Origin: Aquitalea magnusonii
Lineage (GTDB): Bacteria; Pseudomonadota; Gammaproteobacteria; Burkholderiales; Chromobacteriaceae
Assembly: GCF_003202035.1 (NCBI RefSeq)
Contig: NZ_QJKC01000003.1
Location: 1-64,000 of the forward strand
Length of the DNA: 64,000 bases
Direction of reading: 5' to 3'
A program made the position numbers and the translations under genes. The notes beneath the pieces are model-generated. The model was not told the origin of the DNA, ran no database searches, and saw nothing but the letters and a program-made list of their open reading frames with translations. This document shows, one piece after another, positions 1-8,266 of this stretch (position 1 is its first letter; the number at the start of each line of letters is the position of its first letter).

Positions 1-608
1 GGGATGTAGGAGTCCAGAGCAGCAGCCAGACGGAAGATGGACGGTTCGCCCATTTCGGATTGGTCGCCTTCCAGTGCCAGACGGGCGGAACCGATGACTA
101 CCGGAGTGTCGTCACCCGGGAAGTCGTAGGAAGACAGCAGATCGCGCACTTCCATTTCAACCAGTTCCAGCAGTTCAGCATCGTCAACCAGGTCAGCCTT
201 GTTCAGGTAAACGATGATGTACGGTACGCCAACCTGACGGGACAGCAGGATGTGTTCGCGAGTTTGCGGCATCGGGCCGTCAGCAGCGGAACATACCAGG
301 ATAGCGCCGTCCATCTGGGCAGCACCGGTAATCATGTTCTTAACGTAGTCGGCGTGACCCGGGCAGTCTACGTGAGCGTAGTGACGGGACTCGGTTTCGT
401 ATTCTACGTGTGCGGTATTAATGGTAATACCACGAGCCTTTTCTTCCGGCGCACTGTCGATCTGGGAGTAGTCCTTGGCTTCGCCACCGAACTTCTTCGA
501 CAGAATGGTGGTGATCGCTGCGGTCAGGGTGGTCTTACCATGGTCAACGTGACCGATGGTGCCGACGTTTACGTGCGGTTTGGTCCGCTCGAACTTTTCC
601 TTAGCCAT
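1..608 (-). CDS. tuf: Elongation factor Tu, N-terminal part (cut by window edge)
   Basis: Read on the minus strand from ATG at 608, the translation begins [20 protein letters not shown] and is plainly EF-Tu, the GTPase that delivers aminoacyl-tRNA to the ribosome. Visible motifs are the P-loop (GHVDHGKTT), the switch I segment ([10 protein letters not shown]), G3 (DCPGHADYV) and G4 (NKAD). About 202 of the usual ~396 codons are inside the window; domains 2 and 3 lie beyond the left edge. It follows tRNA-Thr by 39 bases and is probably co-transcribed with the three tRNAs, an arrangement common in proteobacteria. Confidence 0.97.
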   Translation of the reverse strand, partial: MAKEKFERTKPHVNVGTIGHVDHGKTTLTAAITTILSKKFGGEAKDYSQIDSAPEEKARGITINTAHVEYETESRHYAHVDCPGHADYVKNMITGAAQMDGAILVCSAADGPMPQTREHILLSRQVGVPYIIVYLNKADLVDDAELLELVEMEVRDLLSSYDFPGDDTPVVIGSARLALEGDQSEMGEPSIFRLAAALDSYI

Positions 609-647
609 GGCAAAATTTCCTGATTTGAATAACTACAAACAAATGGG

Positions 648-722
<75 letters not shown>

Positions 723-743
723 CCTTTAACAGGCATTAACGCT

Positions 744-817
744 TGGAGCGGGTGAAGGGAATCGAACCCTCGTCGTAAGCTTGGAAGGCTTCTGCTCTAC
801 CATTGAGCTACACCCGC
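744..817 (-). tRNA. tRNA-Gly (anticodon TCC)
   Basis: A complete cloverleaf with encoded CCA is seen on the minus strand. The acceptor GCGGGTG is paired and the anticodon loop CTTCCAA gives TCC. It is the second tRNA of the Tyr-Gly-Thr-tuf unit. Confidence 0.96.
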
Positions 818-870
818 CTGCAACAACTATACGGCTTTCAAACTACACGCCGCCAAGACGTAAAAAATTC

Positions 871-956
871 TGGTGGGGGGAGAAGGATTCGAACCTTCGA
901 AGGCTGAGCCGCCGGATTTACAGTCCGGACCCGTTGACCGCTGGGGTAACCCCCCC
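871..956 (-). tRNA. tRNA-Tyr (anticodon GTA)
   Basis: This is an 86-base class II tRNA on the minus strand with a long variable arm and encoded CCA. The anticodon loop CTGTAAA gives GTA. The acceptor is almost all G:C (seven G on the 5' side). It is the first gene of the tRNA-tuf unit. Confidence 0.95.
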
Positions 957-968
957 TGAGAGACCCGA

Positions 969-997
969 ATAGTATAGATACCCACTTCTCTCGTCAA
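969..997 (-). promoter_or_regulatory. Sigma-70 promoter of the tRNA-tuf unit
   Basis: On the minus strand TTGACG (997-992) and TACTAT (974-969) are separated by 17 bases. The expected start is about six bases before tRNA-Tyr, as is usual for stable RNA promoters. Confidence 0.7.
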
Positions 998-1040
998 CAC
1001 CTGTGCTGCATTTTTTTTCATTATTTTTGCCGGAAAAAGA

Positions 1041-1065
1041 ACAAAGCCCCGCAAACTGCGGGGCT
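1041..1065 (-). terminator. Terminator of the ferredoxin gene
   Basis: A 9-bp GC-rich stem (1045-1053 with 1057-1065, loop of three) is followed on the minus strand by a T-rich run. It lies 30 bases after the ferredoxin stop codon. Confidence 0.75.
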
Positions 1066-1095
1066 CTGTCTTTTGCATCAAGCACTTAGCCTTGA

Positions 1096-1365
<270 letters not shown>

Positions 1366-1446
1366 TCACAGTATTGATTCTGTCATCCGTGCAGCACGGT
1401 CGCAAGTTCGCCCCGTTATATCCTTATACGGCGACCTGCCGACGTA

Positions 1447-2007
1447 TCACAGCGATTCTTCAGTGGCGGGCCGCGCCAATGCGTAATGCACCATGCCGGC
1501 CTTGTCCTGTTTGATGATCTGCCAGCCCGGCAAACTATCCGGCCAGTGCCTGGCTTCGAAATACAATACGCCGTCCACGGCCAGCACCGCCTGCAGCATG
1601 GGCAATGTCTGCAGCAGCAAGCTGGAGTCATACGGCGGATCAACAAAGATGATGTCGAATTGTTCGCGACAGCTTTTCAGGTAGTGCAGTGCATCCATCG
1701 GAACGACTTCGATGGCATGTGCTGCCAGCAACTGCCGGTTGGCCTTGAGTGACTCGGCCACCTTGCGTGATTTTTCCACCATCACCACGCGAGCAGCTTC
1801 GCGCGATGCAGCTTCAAACCCCAGCGCACCGCTGCCGGCAAACAGGTCGAGACAGCGTTTGCCATAAAGCTCCTGCCCCAACCAGTTGAACACGGTCTCG
1901 CGCACCCGATCCGGCGTCGGGCGCAAACCTTCCGCATCCGGGAAGGGCAGCAAGCGACGACGATACTGGCCGCCGATGATTCGGACTTTGTTTCGCTGTT
2001 GATTCAT
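1447..2007 (-). CDS. rsmD: 16S rRNA (guanine-966-N2) methyltransferase
   Basis: The 186-residue protein is the RsmD methyltransferase that modifies G966 of 16S rRNA during 30S assembly. The sequence shows RIIGGQYRRR at the N-terminus, the SAM-binding DLFAGSGALGFEAASR at about residues 54-69 and the catalytic DPPY near residue 123. Length matches the family. It is read leftward, away from ftsY, with a 450-base gap between the two starts. Confidence 0.95.
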   Translation of the reverse strand: MNQQRNKVRIIGGQYRRRLLPFPDAEGLRPTPDRVRETVFNWLGQELYGKRCLDLFAGSGALGFEAASREAARVVMVEKSRKVAESLKANRQLLAAHAIEVVPMDALHYLKSCREQFDIIFVDPPYDSSLLLQTLPMLQAVLAVDGVLYFEARHWPDSLPGWQIIKQDKAGMVHYALARPATEESL

Positions 2008-2457
2008 GACACGTGGGCTAAAAACTCAAGGGCGAGAGTTTACCCTTTTCCCGTCCTCCATGCTGCATCTGACGCAGATTGGGGGCAAAGGTGTCGCACC
2101 TGCCGTCACAATGTGCGCTGGCGGACAGACGCTGGCAATTGGCAATCGCTCATCAGGGAGCTCATATAAAGTGGGGTATTCGCAATACTGGGTCAGCCCC
2201 ACCCTGGCCCGGCAATTCCACGGCTCCGCCCTTGAACATGCCTGACTCCGCCAGACCATTCCCTATATATAGGTCGCGAATGGCCGCACCTCGCCCACAC
2301 CCTCCGGCCAAATCTCCCGCCTCCACTCAGCTGTTCCAGCATGGCTGGCCATGGCCAATCGGCCTGGCCACGGCTTTCATCACCATCGTTTCTGCCCAGT
2401 TGCTGATTTAAGGATACAATTTAGCCATTTATCGCCTATCGTTGACTACGCAGACGC
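2008..2457. other. 450-base gene-free gap between rsmD and ftsY
   Basis: No convincing coding region is seen on either strand. The gap holds a perfect 12-base palindrome CCTATATATAGG at 2262-2273 and a good -10 hexamer TACAAT at 2416-2421 reading towards ftsY, with no clear -35. A small imperfect inverted repeat lies near 2178-2195. No homology to a decayed gene could be recognised by eye. Confidence 0.5.
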
Positions 2458-3576
2458 ATGTTCAGTTTCTTCAAGAAAAAGCCAAAGCCGGTTGAAACCC
2501 CGGCTGTAGAACCCCAAGCCAGCCAGCCGGCAAACCGCCCGGCCGCCGCTCCCGCCACCCCGCAAGCGACGCCGCCTGCCACCGTCGACATCGTCGCAGA
2601 CACCACGGCGCAGCCAGTAAGCCCGACGCCGCCCGCCAGCGCGCCGGCCGTGGAACAGCCCGCCCGCAAGCAAAGCTGGACCGAGCGCCTGAAGGCCGGC
2701 CTGTCCAAAACCCGCGACAAACTGGGCAAGTCGCTGGCCGGCCTGTTTGGTGGCGGCAAGATTGACGAGGACTTGTACGAAGAGCTGGAAACCGTACTGC
2801 TGACTGCCGACATGGGCATGGATGCCACGGTCCACCTGCTGCAAGACGTGCGCGAACGGGTCAGCCTGAAGGGCCTGAAAGATGGCAGTGAGCTGAAGGG
2901 CGCCCTCAAGGATTCGCTCAATGAACTGATCCATCCCCTGGAAAAGCCGCTGGATGTCAGCGGCAAAAAGCCCTTTGTGATCATGATGGCCGGGGTGAAT
3001 GGCGCCGGTAAGACCACCTCCATCGGCAAGCTGGCCAAGTATTACCAGCAGCAAGGCAAGAGTGTGCTGCTGGCAGCTGGCGATACCTTCCGCGCCGCGG
3101 CGCGCGAACAGCTGATGGCCTGGGGCGAGCGCAACAACGTCACCGTGATTGCCCAGCAAGGTGGCGATGCCGCCGCCGTGTGCTTTGATGCCATCCAGGC
3201 CGCCACTGCCCGTGGCATCGACATCGTCCTGGCGGATACCGCGGGTCGCCTGCCGACCCAGCTGCACCTGATGGAAGAAATCAAGAAGGTCAAGCGCGTC
3301 ATCCAGAAGGCGCTGCCGGATGCCCCGCATGAAATCATCCTGGTGCTGGACGCCAATATCGGCCAGAACGCCATCAGCCAGGTCAAGGTATTTGACGATG
3401 CCCTGGGCCTGACCGGGCTGATCCTGACCAAGCTGGATGGCACGGCCAAGGGTGGCGTGATTGCCGCCATTGCCAAGCAGCGGCCGATTCCGCTACGGTT
3501 TGTCGGTGTGGGCGAAAGCATCGACGATCTGCGCCCGTTCAACAGCAAGGATTATGTCGACGCCCTGTTCGACTGA
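2458..3576 (+). CDS. ftsY: Signal recognition particle receptor FtsY
   Basis: FtsY is the membrane-associated SRP GTPase that docks ribosome-SRP complexes to the translocon. This 372-residue copy has a short basic N-terminus (MFSFFKKKPK), a Pro/Ala-rich linker to about residue 70, the helical N domain, and the NG GTPase with G1 GVNGAGKTT near residue 179, DTAGR (G3) and TKLDG (G4). The linker replaces the acidic A domain of enterobacterial FtsY and is simple in composition. It heads an ftsY-ftsE-ftsX cluster like the one in E. coli, which there also precedes rpoH. Confidence 0.97.
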   Translation: MFSFFKKKPKPVETPAVEPQASQPANRPAAAPATPQATPPATVDIVADTTAQPVSPTPPASAPAVEQPARKQSWTERLKAGLSKTRDKLGKSLAGLFGGGKIDEDLYEELETVLLTADMGMDATVHLLQDVRERVSLKGLKDGSELKGALKDSLNELIHPLEKPLDVSGKKPFVIMMAGVNGAGKTTSIGKLAKYYQQQGKSVLLAAGDTFRAAAREQLMAWGERNNVTVIAQQGGDAAAVCFDAIQAATARGIDIVLADTAGRLPTQLHLMEEIKKVKRVIQKALPDAPHEIILVLDANIGQNAISQVKVFDDALGLTGLILTKLDGTAKGGVIAAIAKQRPIPLRFVGVGESIDDLRPFNSKDYVDALFD

Positions 3577-3688
3577 TCGACCTACTTCATAGAGCCCCGC
3601 GCCGGCAACTGCCTGCCGGCGGCAGCTCACCCGGCAGGCCCTGGCAGATGCGCCGGCCTGCAGCTCAGGATCAAGGGGAATGCAGCGC

Positions 3689-4342
3689 ATGATTCAGTTC
3701 GACCAGGTCACCAAGCGTTATCCCGGTGGCAACGAAGCCCTGAAGAATCTTTCCTTTACCATCGACACCGGTGAAATGGCCTTTCTGGCCGGACACTCCG
3801 GTGCCGGCAAATCCACCCTGCTCAAGCTCGTCGCCGGCATTGAACGCGCCAGCAGCGGCAGCGTGATTGTCAGCGGCCAGAATCTGTCCAAGCTGCGCAG
3901 CAGTCAGATTCCTTATGTACGCCAGCATATCGGCATGGTGTTTCAAGACCACAAGCTGCTGTTCGACCGCTCGGTATTCGACAACGTCATGCTGCCGCTG
4001 GACATCATCGGCTTTGATCGTCGCGATGCCGCACGGCGGGTGCGTGCCGCGCTGGACAAGGTCGGCCTGCTGGCCAAGGAAAAATCCATGCCGATCCGCC
4101 TGTCTGGCGGTGAACAGCAACGCCTGTGCATTGCCCGTGCCGTGGTACACCGCCCCAGCCTGTTGCTGGCCGATGAACCCTCAGCCAACCTCGACCGCGC
4201 CTACGCGCTGGACATCATGGAGCTGTTCAAATCCTTCCATCAGGTAGGCGTGACCGTGGTGATTTCCGCCCATGACGAAACCCTGATGGAAGACTACGGC
4301 CGCCGCATCATCCGGTTGAAGGAAGGACAGTTCGCCGCATGA
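3689..4342 (+). CDS. ftsE: Cell division ATP-binding protein FtsE
   Basis: FtsE is the ABC ATPase of the FtsEX complex that activates peptidoglycan hydrolysis at the septum. Walker A is GHSGAGKST, the signature LSGGEQQR, Walker B LLLADEPSANLD and the switch histidine lies in VISAHDE. I chose the ATG at 3689 (MIQFDQVTKRY) because AAGGGG at 3673-3678 is 10 bases away; the ATG at 3680 would sit only one base after it. The stop overlaps the ftsX start by four bases (ATGA), so translation is coupled. Confidence 0.96.
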   Translation: MIQFDQVTKRYPGGNEALKNLSFTIDTGEMAFLAGHSGAGKSTLLKLVAGIERASSGSVIVSGQNLSKLRSSQIPYVRQHIGMVFQDHKLLFDRSVFDNVMLPLDIIGFDRRDAARRVRAALDKVGLLAKEKSMPIRLSGGEQQRLCIARAVVHRPSLLLADEPSANLDRAYALDIMELFKSFHQVGVTVVISAHDETLMEDYGRRIIRLKEGQFAA

Positions 4343-5247
4343 AACATTTTCTCTACCTGAACTGGCAAAGCGCTCGCCAGGCGCTGGTCAAGATCCTGCG
4401 CCAACCCTTTGGCAGCCTGCTGACCCTGCTGATGCTGTCCATCGCACTGGCCCTGCCCTTGTCGCTTTACCTGACCGTGAGCAGCATCCAGGAATGGGCG
4501 GGCCGGCTCACCGCCACGCCACAGATCACCCTGTTCATGGAGCAATCGGCCGAAGAAGCCGACCTTGCCGCCGTCTCCAGCACGCTGACCAAGCATCCGC
4601 GCATCCAGAGTTACAGCTTTGTCGGCAAAAAGCAGGCACTGTCCGACCTGGAAAAGCGCAACGGCTTGCCGGGACTGAGTGACGGCCTGACCGACAATCC
4701 GCTGCCGGACGCCTTCGTCGTTACGCCCAAGACGCTGGAACCGCACGAGCTGGAAATGCTGCAAAAAGAATTGTCCGGCCTGCCCATGGTGGAAACCGCG
4801 CAATTCGATGCCCGCTGGGCCAAACGCCTGTATGGCATGGTGGAAATGGGCAGACAGCTGACCTGGTTTCTTGGCGCTGCGCTGGGCATCGCCCTGGTAC
4901 TGGTCACCCACAATGCGGTGCGCATGCAGATTCTGGCGCGTCGTGATGAAATCGAAGTGGCCAAGCTGATTGGCGCACCGGACAGCTTTATCCGCCGTCC
5001 TTTCATGTACCACGCCATGTGGCAGGGCCTGCTGGCCGGCCTGGCAGCCTGGGGGCTGACCAGCTGGCTGGTGATGACGGCGAACCCGGCCATTCACGAG
5101 TTTGCCCAGCTTTATAACGAAGCCGTACAACTGCGTGGCCTCAGCCCTGTCGAGTTGCTGGTCGTACTGGCCATTTCCTCCCTGCTGGCGATGCTGGGTG
5201 CGCGACTGGCCTCCGATCATCATCTGCGACAGATTCAACCTCGTTAA
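4339..5247 (+). CDS. ftsX: Cell division protein FtsX
   Basis: This 302-residue membrane protein is the permease-like partner of FtsE. It has one N-terminal membrane segment (about residues 22-45), a periplasmic domain of about 120 residues that contacts hydrolase activators, and a C-terminal block of three membrane segments typical of the FtsX/MacB family. Length fits the family. It is translationally coupled to ftsE. An 11-bp inverted repeat (5269-5299) follows it. Confidence 0.96.
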   Translation: MKHFLYLNWQSARQALVKILRQPFGSLLTLLMLSIALALPLSLYLTVSSIQEWAGRLTATPQITLFMEQSAEEADLAAVSSTLTKHPRIQSYSFVGKKQALSDLEKRNGLPGLSDGLTDNPLPDAFVVTPKTLEPHELEMLQKELSGLPMVETAQFDARWAKRLYGMVEMGRQLTWFLGAALGIALVLVTHNAVRMQILARRDEIEVAKLIGAPDSFIRRPFMYHAMWQGLLAGLAAWGLTSWLVMTANPAIHEFAQLYNEAVQLRGLSPVELLVVLAISSLLAMLGARLASDHHLRQIQPR

Positions 5248-5268
5248 CAATCATTCTCTTTCACATTT

Positions 5269-5299
5269 GGCTGAATGTCGCTTATGGTGACATTCAGCC
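5269..5299. repeat. Inverted repeat after ftsX
   Basis: Arms of 11 bases (5269-5279 and 5289-5299, GGCTGAATGTC and its complement) surround a nine-base loop. There is no T run on either side, so it is a weak terminator at best. It could instead be an mRNA 3' end stabiliser or a protein-binding site upstream of rpoH. Confidence 0.5.
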
Positions 5300-5342
5300 G
5301 ATGTCGACCAGCAGGCTATTCCGGCAATTTCCACTGAAAAAA

Positions 5343-5357
5343 CTATCAGTCTGATAG
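5343..5357. repeat. Small palindrome upstream of the rpoH promoter
   Basis: CTATCA-gtc-TGATAG is a perfect 6-3-6 inverted repeat lying just upstream of the probable -35 element (TTGACG, 5367-5372) of rpoH. It has the size of an operator, but no regulator can be named. Confidence 0.35.
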
Positions 5358-5388
5358 GAAAAATCATTGACGTTGGAACCTTTGCTTG

Positions 5389-5415
5389 CTAGCACTCTCA
5401 ATATACGAGTGCTAA
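5389..5415 (+). promoter_or_regulatory. CIRCE element (HrcA operator) before rpoH
   Basis: CTAGCACTC and GAGTGCTAA are separated by exactly nine bases, matching the CIRCE consensus at 17 of 18 arm positions. CIRCE is the binding site of the heat-shock repressor HrcA. A TTGACG at 5367-5372 lies 17 bases before the TAGCAC of the first arm, so repressor binding would cover the -10 region. Confidence 0.85.
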
Positions 5416-5439
5416 CATAGCACTACCCAAGGAGGTAGT
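5408..5439 (+). promoter_or_regulatory. Overlapping hairpins covering the rpoH Shine-Dalgarno
   Basis: A third CIRCE-type half-site TAGCACT (5418-5424) can pair with AGTGCTA (5408-5414) across a three-base loop. Overlapping it, ACTACC (5422-5427) can pair with GGTAGT (5434-5439), which holds half of the Shine-Dalgarno AAGGAGGT (5429-5436). The two pairings share bases 5422-5424 and exclude each other. Regulatory function is inference. Confidence 0.5.
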
Positions 5440-5446
5440 TACACTG

Positions 5447-6310
5447 ATGACCACAACATTTGCCTTGCCCGTTCCGTCGTCCAGCGGCAGCCTGGAGCAA
5501 TACATCCAGGCGGTGAACAGTGTTCCCATGCTGACCCCCGAACAGGAAACCGAGCTGGCCACCCGCTTCCAGCAAGACAATGATCTGGAAGCCGCTCGCC
5601 AGATGGTGCTGTCACACCTGCGTGTTGTCGTATCGATTTCACGCGGCTATGCCGGCTACGGCCTGCAACAGGCCGACCTGATCCAGGAAGGCAATATCGG
5701 CCTGATGAAAGCGGTCAAACGCTTCGAACCGGGCCGTGGCGTACGGCTGTTCTCCTTTGCCGTGCACTGGATCAAGGCTGAAATTCACGAATTCATCCTG
5801 CGCAACTGGCGTCTGGTGCGTATTGCCACCACCAAGCCGCAGCGCAAGCTGTTTTTCAATCTGCGCAGCATGAAAAGCAGTTTTTCGGCACTAAGCGAAA
5901 ATGAAGCCCGGCAGATCGCCGAAGACCTCGGCGTCAAGCCGGAAGAAGTGCGCGAAATGGAAACGCGCATGAGCGGGCAGGATATCGCGCTGATTGCCGA
6001 CGATGGCGACGATGAAGGATTCGCCCCCATCGACTGGCTGGCCGATGCCCATCACGAACCGACCCATGCCCTGGAACGCAAAGCCTTCGATCATCTGCAA
6101 ACCGAAGGCATCGAATACGCACTGGCGTCGCTGGATGCCCGCAGCCGTCGCATTGTCGAAGCACGCTGGCTGGCTGACGATGGTGGAGCAACCCTGCACG
6201 AACTCGCCGCCGAGTTTGGCGTTTCCGCCGAGCGCATCCGCCAGATCGAAGCCAAGGCATTGAGCAAGATGAAGACTGCGCTGAGCGAAGGTGTGGTCAT
6301 CGACAATTGA
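5447..6310 (+). CDS. rpoH: RNA polymerase heat-shock sigma factor (sigma-32)
   Basis: RpoH directs RNA polymerase to heat-shock promoters. The 287-residue protein has region 2 (DLIQEGNIGLMKAVKRFEP, then FSFAVHWIKAEIHEFILRNW), the RpoH box QRKLFFNLR that distinguishes sigma-32 from other group 3 sigmas, and region 4 with the helix-turn-helix ending AERIRQIEAKALSKMK. Start at 5447 has a strong AAGGAGGT ten bases upstream. Its leader carries a CIRCE element, suggesting HrcA control of sigma-32 itself, and additional inverted repeats that could mask the ribosome site. Confidence 0.97.
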   Translation: MTTTFALPVPSSSGSLEQYIQAVNSVPMLTPEQETELATRFQQDNDLEAARQMVLSHLRVVVSISRGYAGYGLQQADLIQEGNIGLMKAVKRFEPGRGVRLFSFAVHWIKAEIHEFILRNWRLVRIATTKPQRKLFFNLRSMKSSFSALSENEARQIAEDLGVKPEEVREMETRMSGQDIALIADDGDDEGFAPIDWLADAHHEPTHALERKAFDHLQTEGIEYALASLDARSRRIVEARWLADDGGATLHELAAEFGVSAERIRQIEAKALSKMKTALSEGVVIDN

Positions 6311-6330
6311 TAAGCCGTTGCTGCAATGAA

Positions 6331-6358
6331 AAAGCCCGCGCCATCCAGCGCGGGCTTT
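6331..6358. terminator. Bidirectional terminator between rpoH and the oligosaccharyltransferase gene
   Basis: An 11-bp perfect stem (AAAGCCCGCGC with its complement at 6348-6358) with a six-base loop stands between two converging genes. Confidence 0.8.
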
Positions 6359-6383
6359 GCTATTCAAGCTTAACCATTAGGGT

Positions 6384-8195
6384 TTAATCCCCTTCACCAC
6401 CACGATATTTGACTGGCAGGCGGTCAAATACCTGCTGTGCAATCTTGCGCAGCGGCTGCCATGCCGGGACGTCTTCATCGATACCATCCAGGTAATCCTT
6501 GGCATAAGTCGGGAAGGAAGCCAGCGCCGTCCGCACCGTCTCCTGCGCCTCAGCCTCACGCCCGGCCAGCGCCAGCATTTGTGCCTTTTTCATCATCACA
6601 TCGGGATAGGGGCGGAAAGCTGTCAGGCGTTCCTCCCATTGCAGCTTGCGCGCCAGATTGTCCTTGTCGGCCACCAGATAATCATCCAGTGTGCTTAGGG
6701 CATGGTAGGCAAACAGCGGCTGCTGCTCCATGATCTCGGCCAGCCGCAACTGCCGCTTGGCATCGCGCGCCGGATTATTCGTCTGGGTATACAGCCCCAC
6801 CAGCTCGTTATAGGTGGACCAGGTCACCACCGACATATAGCCGATGAACAACATGCCCAGTATCCAGCCCGCCCGCAGCAGCCAGCCGGCACGACCGGTA
6901 CGCGCAGGCGACATCGAGGCAAACACCACCAGCATTGCCAGGAAATACAGATACCACAGTGGATACTCCAGCATGGAGTGAATCAGCGTGACCGCCATGC
7001 AGCCAAGGGCCAGCATGCCTTCGGCCTCCGCCTGCTCGCTGAAGAAAGGCCAGATCACCCAGGCAAAGCCACCCAGCACCAGCAAGGTAATCGGCAAGCC
7101 CATTTCCACCAGCAATTGCAGAATCAGATTATGGCAATTGGTAAACAAGCCGCTGTTGAAGCCGGCTGACGCAAATTGCGGCAGGGGCTGCAAGCGCACA
7201 CTTTCTGCGGCATATTGCGACCAGCCCACCCCCCACAGCGGGTGAGCCTTGAAACTCATCCAGGCCTTGCCCATTTCAGCCAGCCGGCGCGAGCCCATAT
7301 CATCGCCATTGGCCGCCAGCCGCTCCACCCCAGAAGCATTGTTCACCGCAGCATGCGTCAGCACAGACAGCAGATGGTTCACCAGCGGCAAGGCAAACTG
7401 CGCCGCAAACACCACCACACAAGACAGCAGCATTGCCCACATCAGCCGGCGCGATACCGCCGACTGCATCCGCCAGTGCCACAGCCCGCCCAGCAAGGTC
7501 AAGGCCAGCAGATACAGCAAGGTGGTACGTGACGCGGCATAAGCCAGCATCAGCCCCAGCCACAGCACCAGCAGTGCCAACCAGCCACGCGCCATGCGCT
7601 CCACTGCAAACAGATACACCCCGCTCACCACCGACCACATCAGGTAATGGGCATACTGGTTGCGCTGGCCGATATGGCCAAAGATATTGGTCGTCGGGTG
7701 AGCGCTGTCGTAAAACAGTCCCAGGCTATTGGCCAAGCCGGTCAGTTGCGCCAGGCCGATAAGCGACTGCACCAGCCCGCCGACAATGATGGCGCGCGCC
7801 AGCCACACCGCAAATTCGCGACTGCCAAATGTCTGCTGCAAGCTATAGGACAAGCCCGCCAGCAAGGCCATCGTCAGCCAGGCCAGCGCCGTGGCATAGC
7901 TCATGCCGGGGAATAGCGCATGCACCAGCTGCGGCTGCACGGCCCACACAAGGGCCAACGACAGACACCACCAGCTGGCACGTGGCACCCGCTCGAACAG
8001 CATGCCGCTGGGCAACAGATAGACAGCCGCGGCCAGCATCAACCACACCACATTCATTTCGCCAAACCACTGCGGCAATGGCACGAAATGGATACGTGAG
8101 GCAAAAGGCATGATGGCGATCAGGCAAAACGCCAGCAAGGCCAGACGGCGGGAAAAGGTTGGAAAAGACATGATGGAGTCTAAGGCTGAAAGCAA
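6384..8195 (-). CDS. PglL/TfpO-like O-oligosaccharyltransferase (first copy)
   Basis: The 603-residue polytopic inner-membrane protein belongs to the Wzy/WaaL/PglL superfamily, which transfers lipid-linked glycans to pilin or other periplasmic proteins. About ten or more membrane segments precede a C-terminal periplasmic region. Family marks are GQRNQYA near the periplasmic loop, HPLWGVGWSQYA and CHNLILQLLVEMG, the latter holding the histidine essential in PglL enzymes. An in-frame ATG at 8171 (MSFPTFSRRL) is an equally likely start; neither has a clear ribosome site. Its base composition is like the chromosome's. It lies downstream of a second copy and two pilin genes on the same strand, so pilin is the likely substrate. 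Confidence 0.85.
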   Translation of the reverse strand: MLSALDSIMSFPTFSRRLALLAFCLIAIMPFASRIHFVPLPQWFGEMNVVWLMLAAAVYLLPSGMLFERVPRASWWCLSLALVWAVQPQLVHALFPGMSYATALAWLTMALLAGLSYSLQQTFGSREFAVWLARAIIVGGLVQSLIGLAQLTGLANSLGLFYDSAHPTTNIFGHIGQRNQYAHYLMWSVVSGVYLFAVERMARGWLALLVLWLGLMLAYAASRTTLLYLLALTLLGGLWHWRMQSAVSRRLMWAMLLSCVVVFAAQFALPLVNHLLSVLTHAAVNNASGVERLAANGDDMGSRRLAEMGKAWMSFKAHPLWGVGWSQYAAESVRLQPLPQFASAGFNSGLFTNCHNLILQLLVEMGLPITLLVLGGFAWVIWPFFSEQAEAEGMLALGCMAVTLIHSMLEYPLWYLYFLAMLVVFASMSPARTGRAGWLLRAGWILGMLFIGYMSVVTWSTYNELVGLYTQTNNPARDAKRQLRLAEIMEQQPLFAYHALSTLDDYLVADKDNLARKLQWEERLTAFRPYPDVMMKKAQMLALAGREAEAQETVRTALASFPTYAKDYLDGIDEDVPAWQPLRKIAQQVFDRLPVKYRGGEGD

Positions 8196-8266
8196 AGCAT
8201 GGAGGATACCGCATGTAGGGCAGCGACGACACCGCCGGCCAGCAGACTGGCGGTGTCGTCAAGCAC

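Noticed and set aside
2262-2273. CCTATATATAGG as a plasmid or replication origin motif
   Set aside because: It is a single short palindrome with no iterons, DnaA boxes or replication gene nearby.
2079-2411. A 110-codon frame in the rsmD-ftsY gap
   Set aside because: Pro/Ala-rich without domain, ribosome site or homology that I recognise; left as gene-free.
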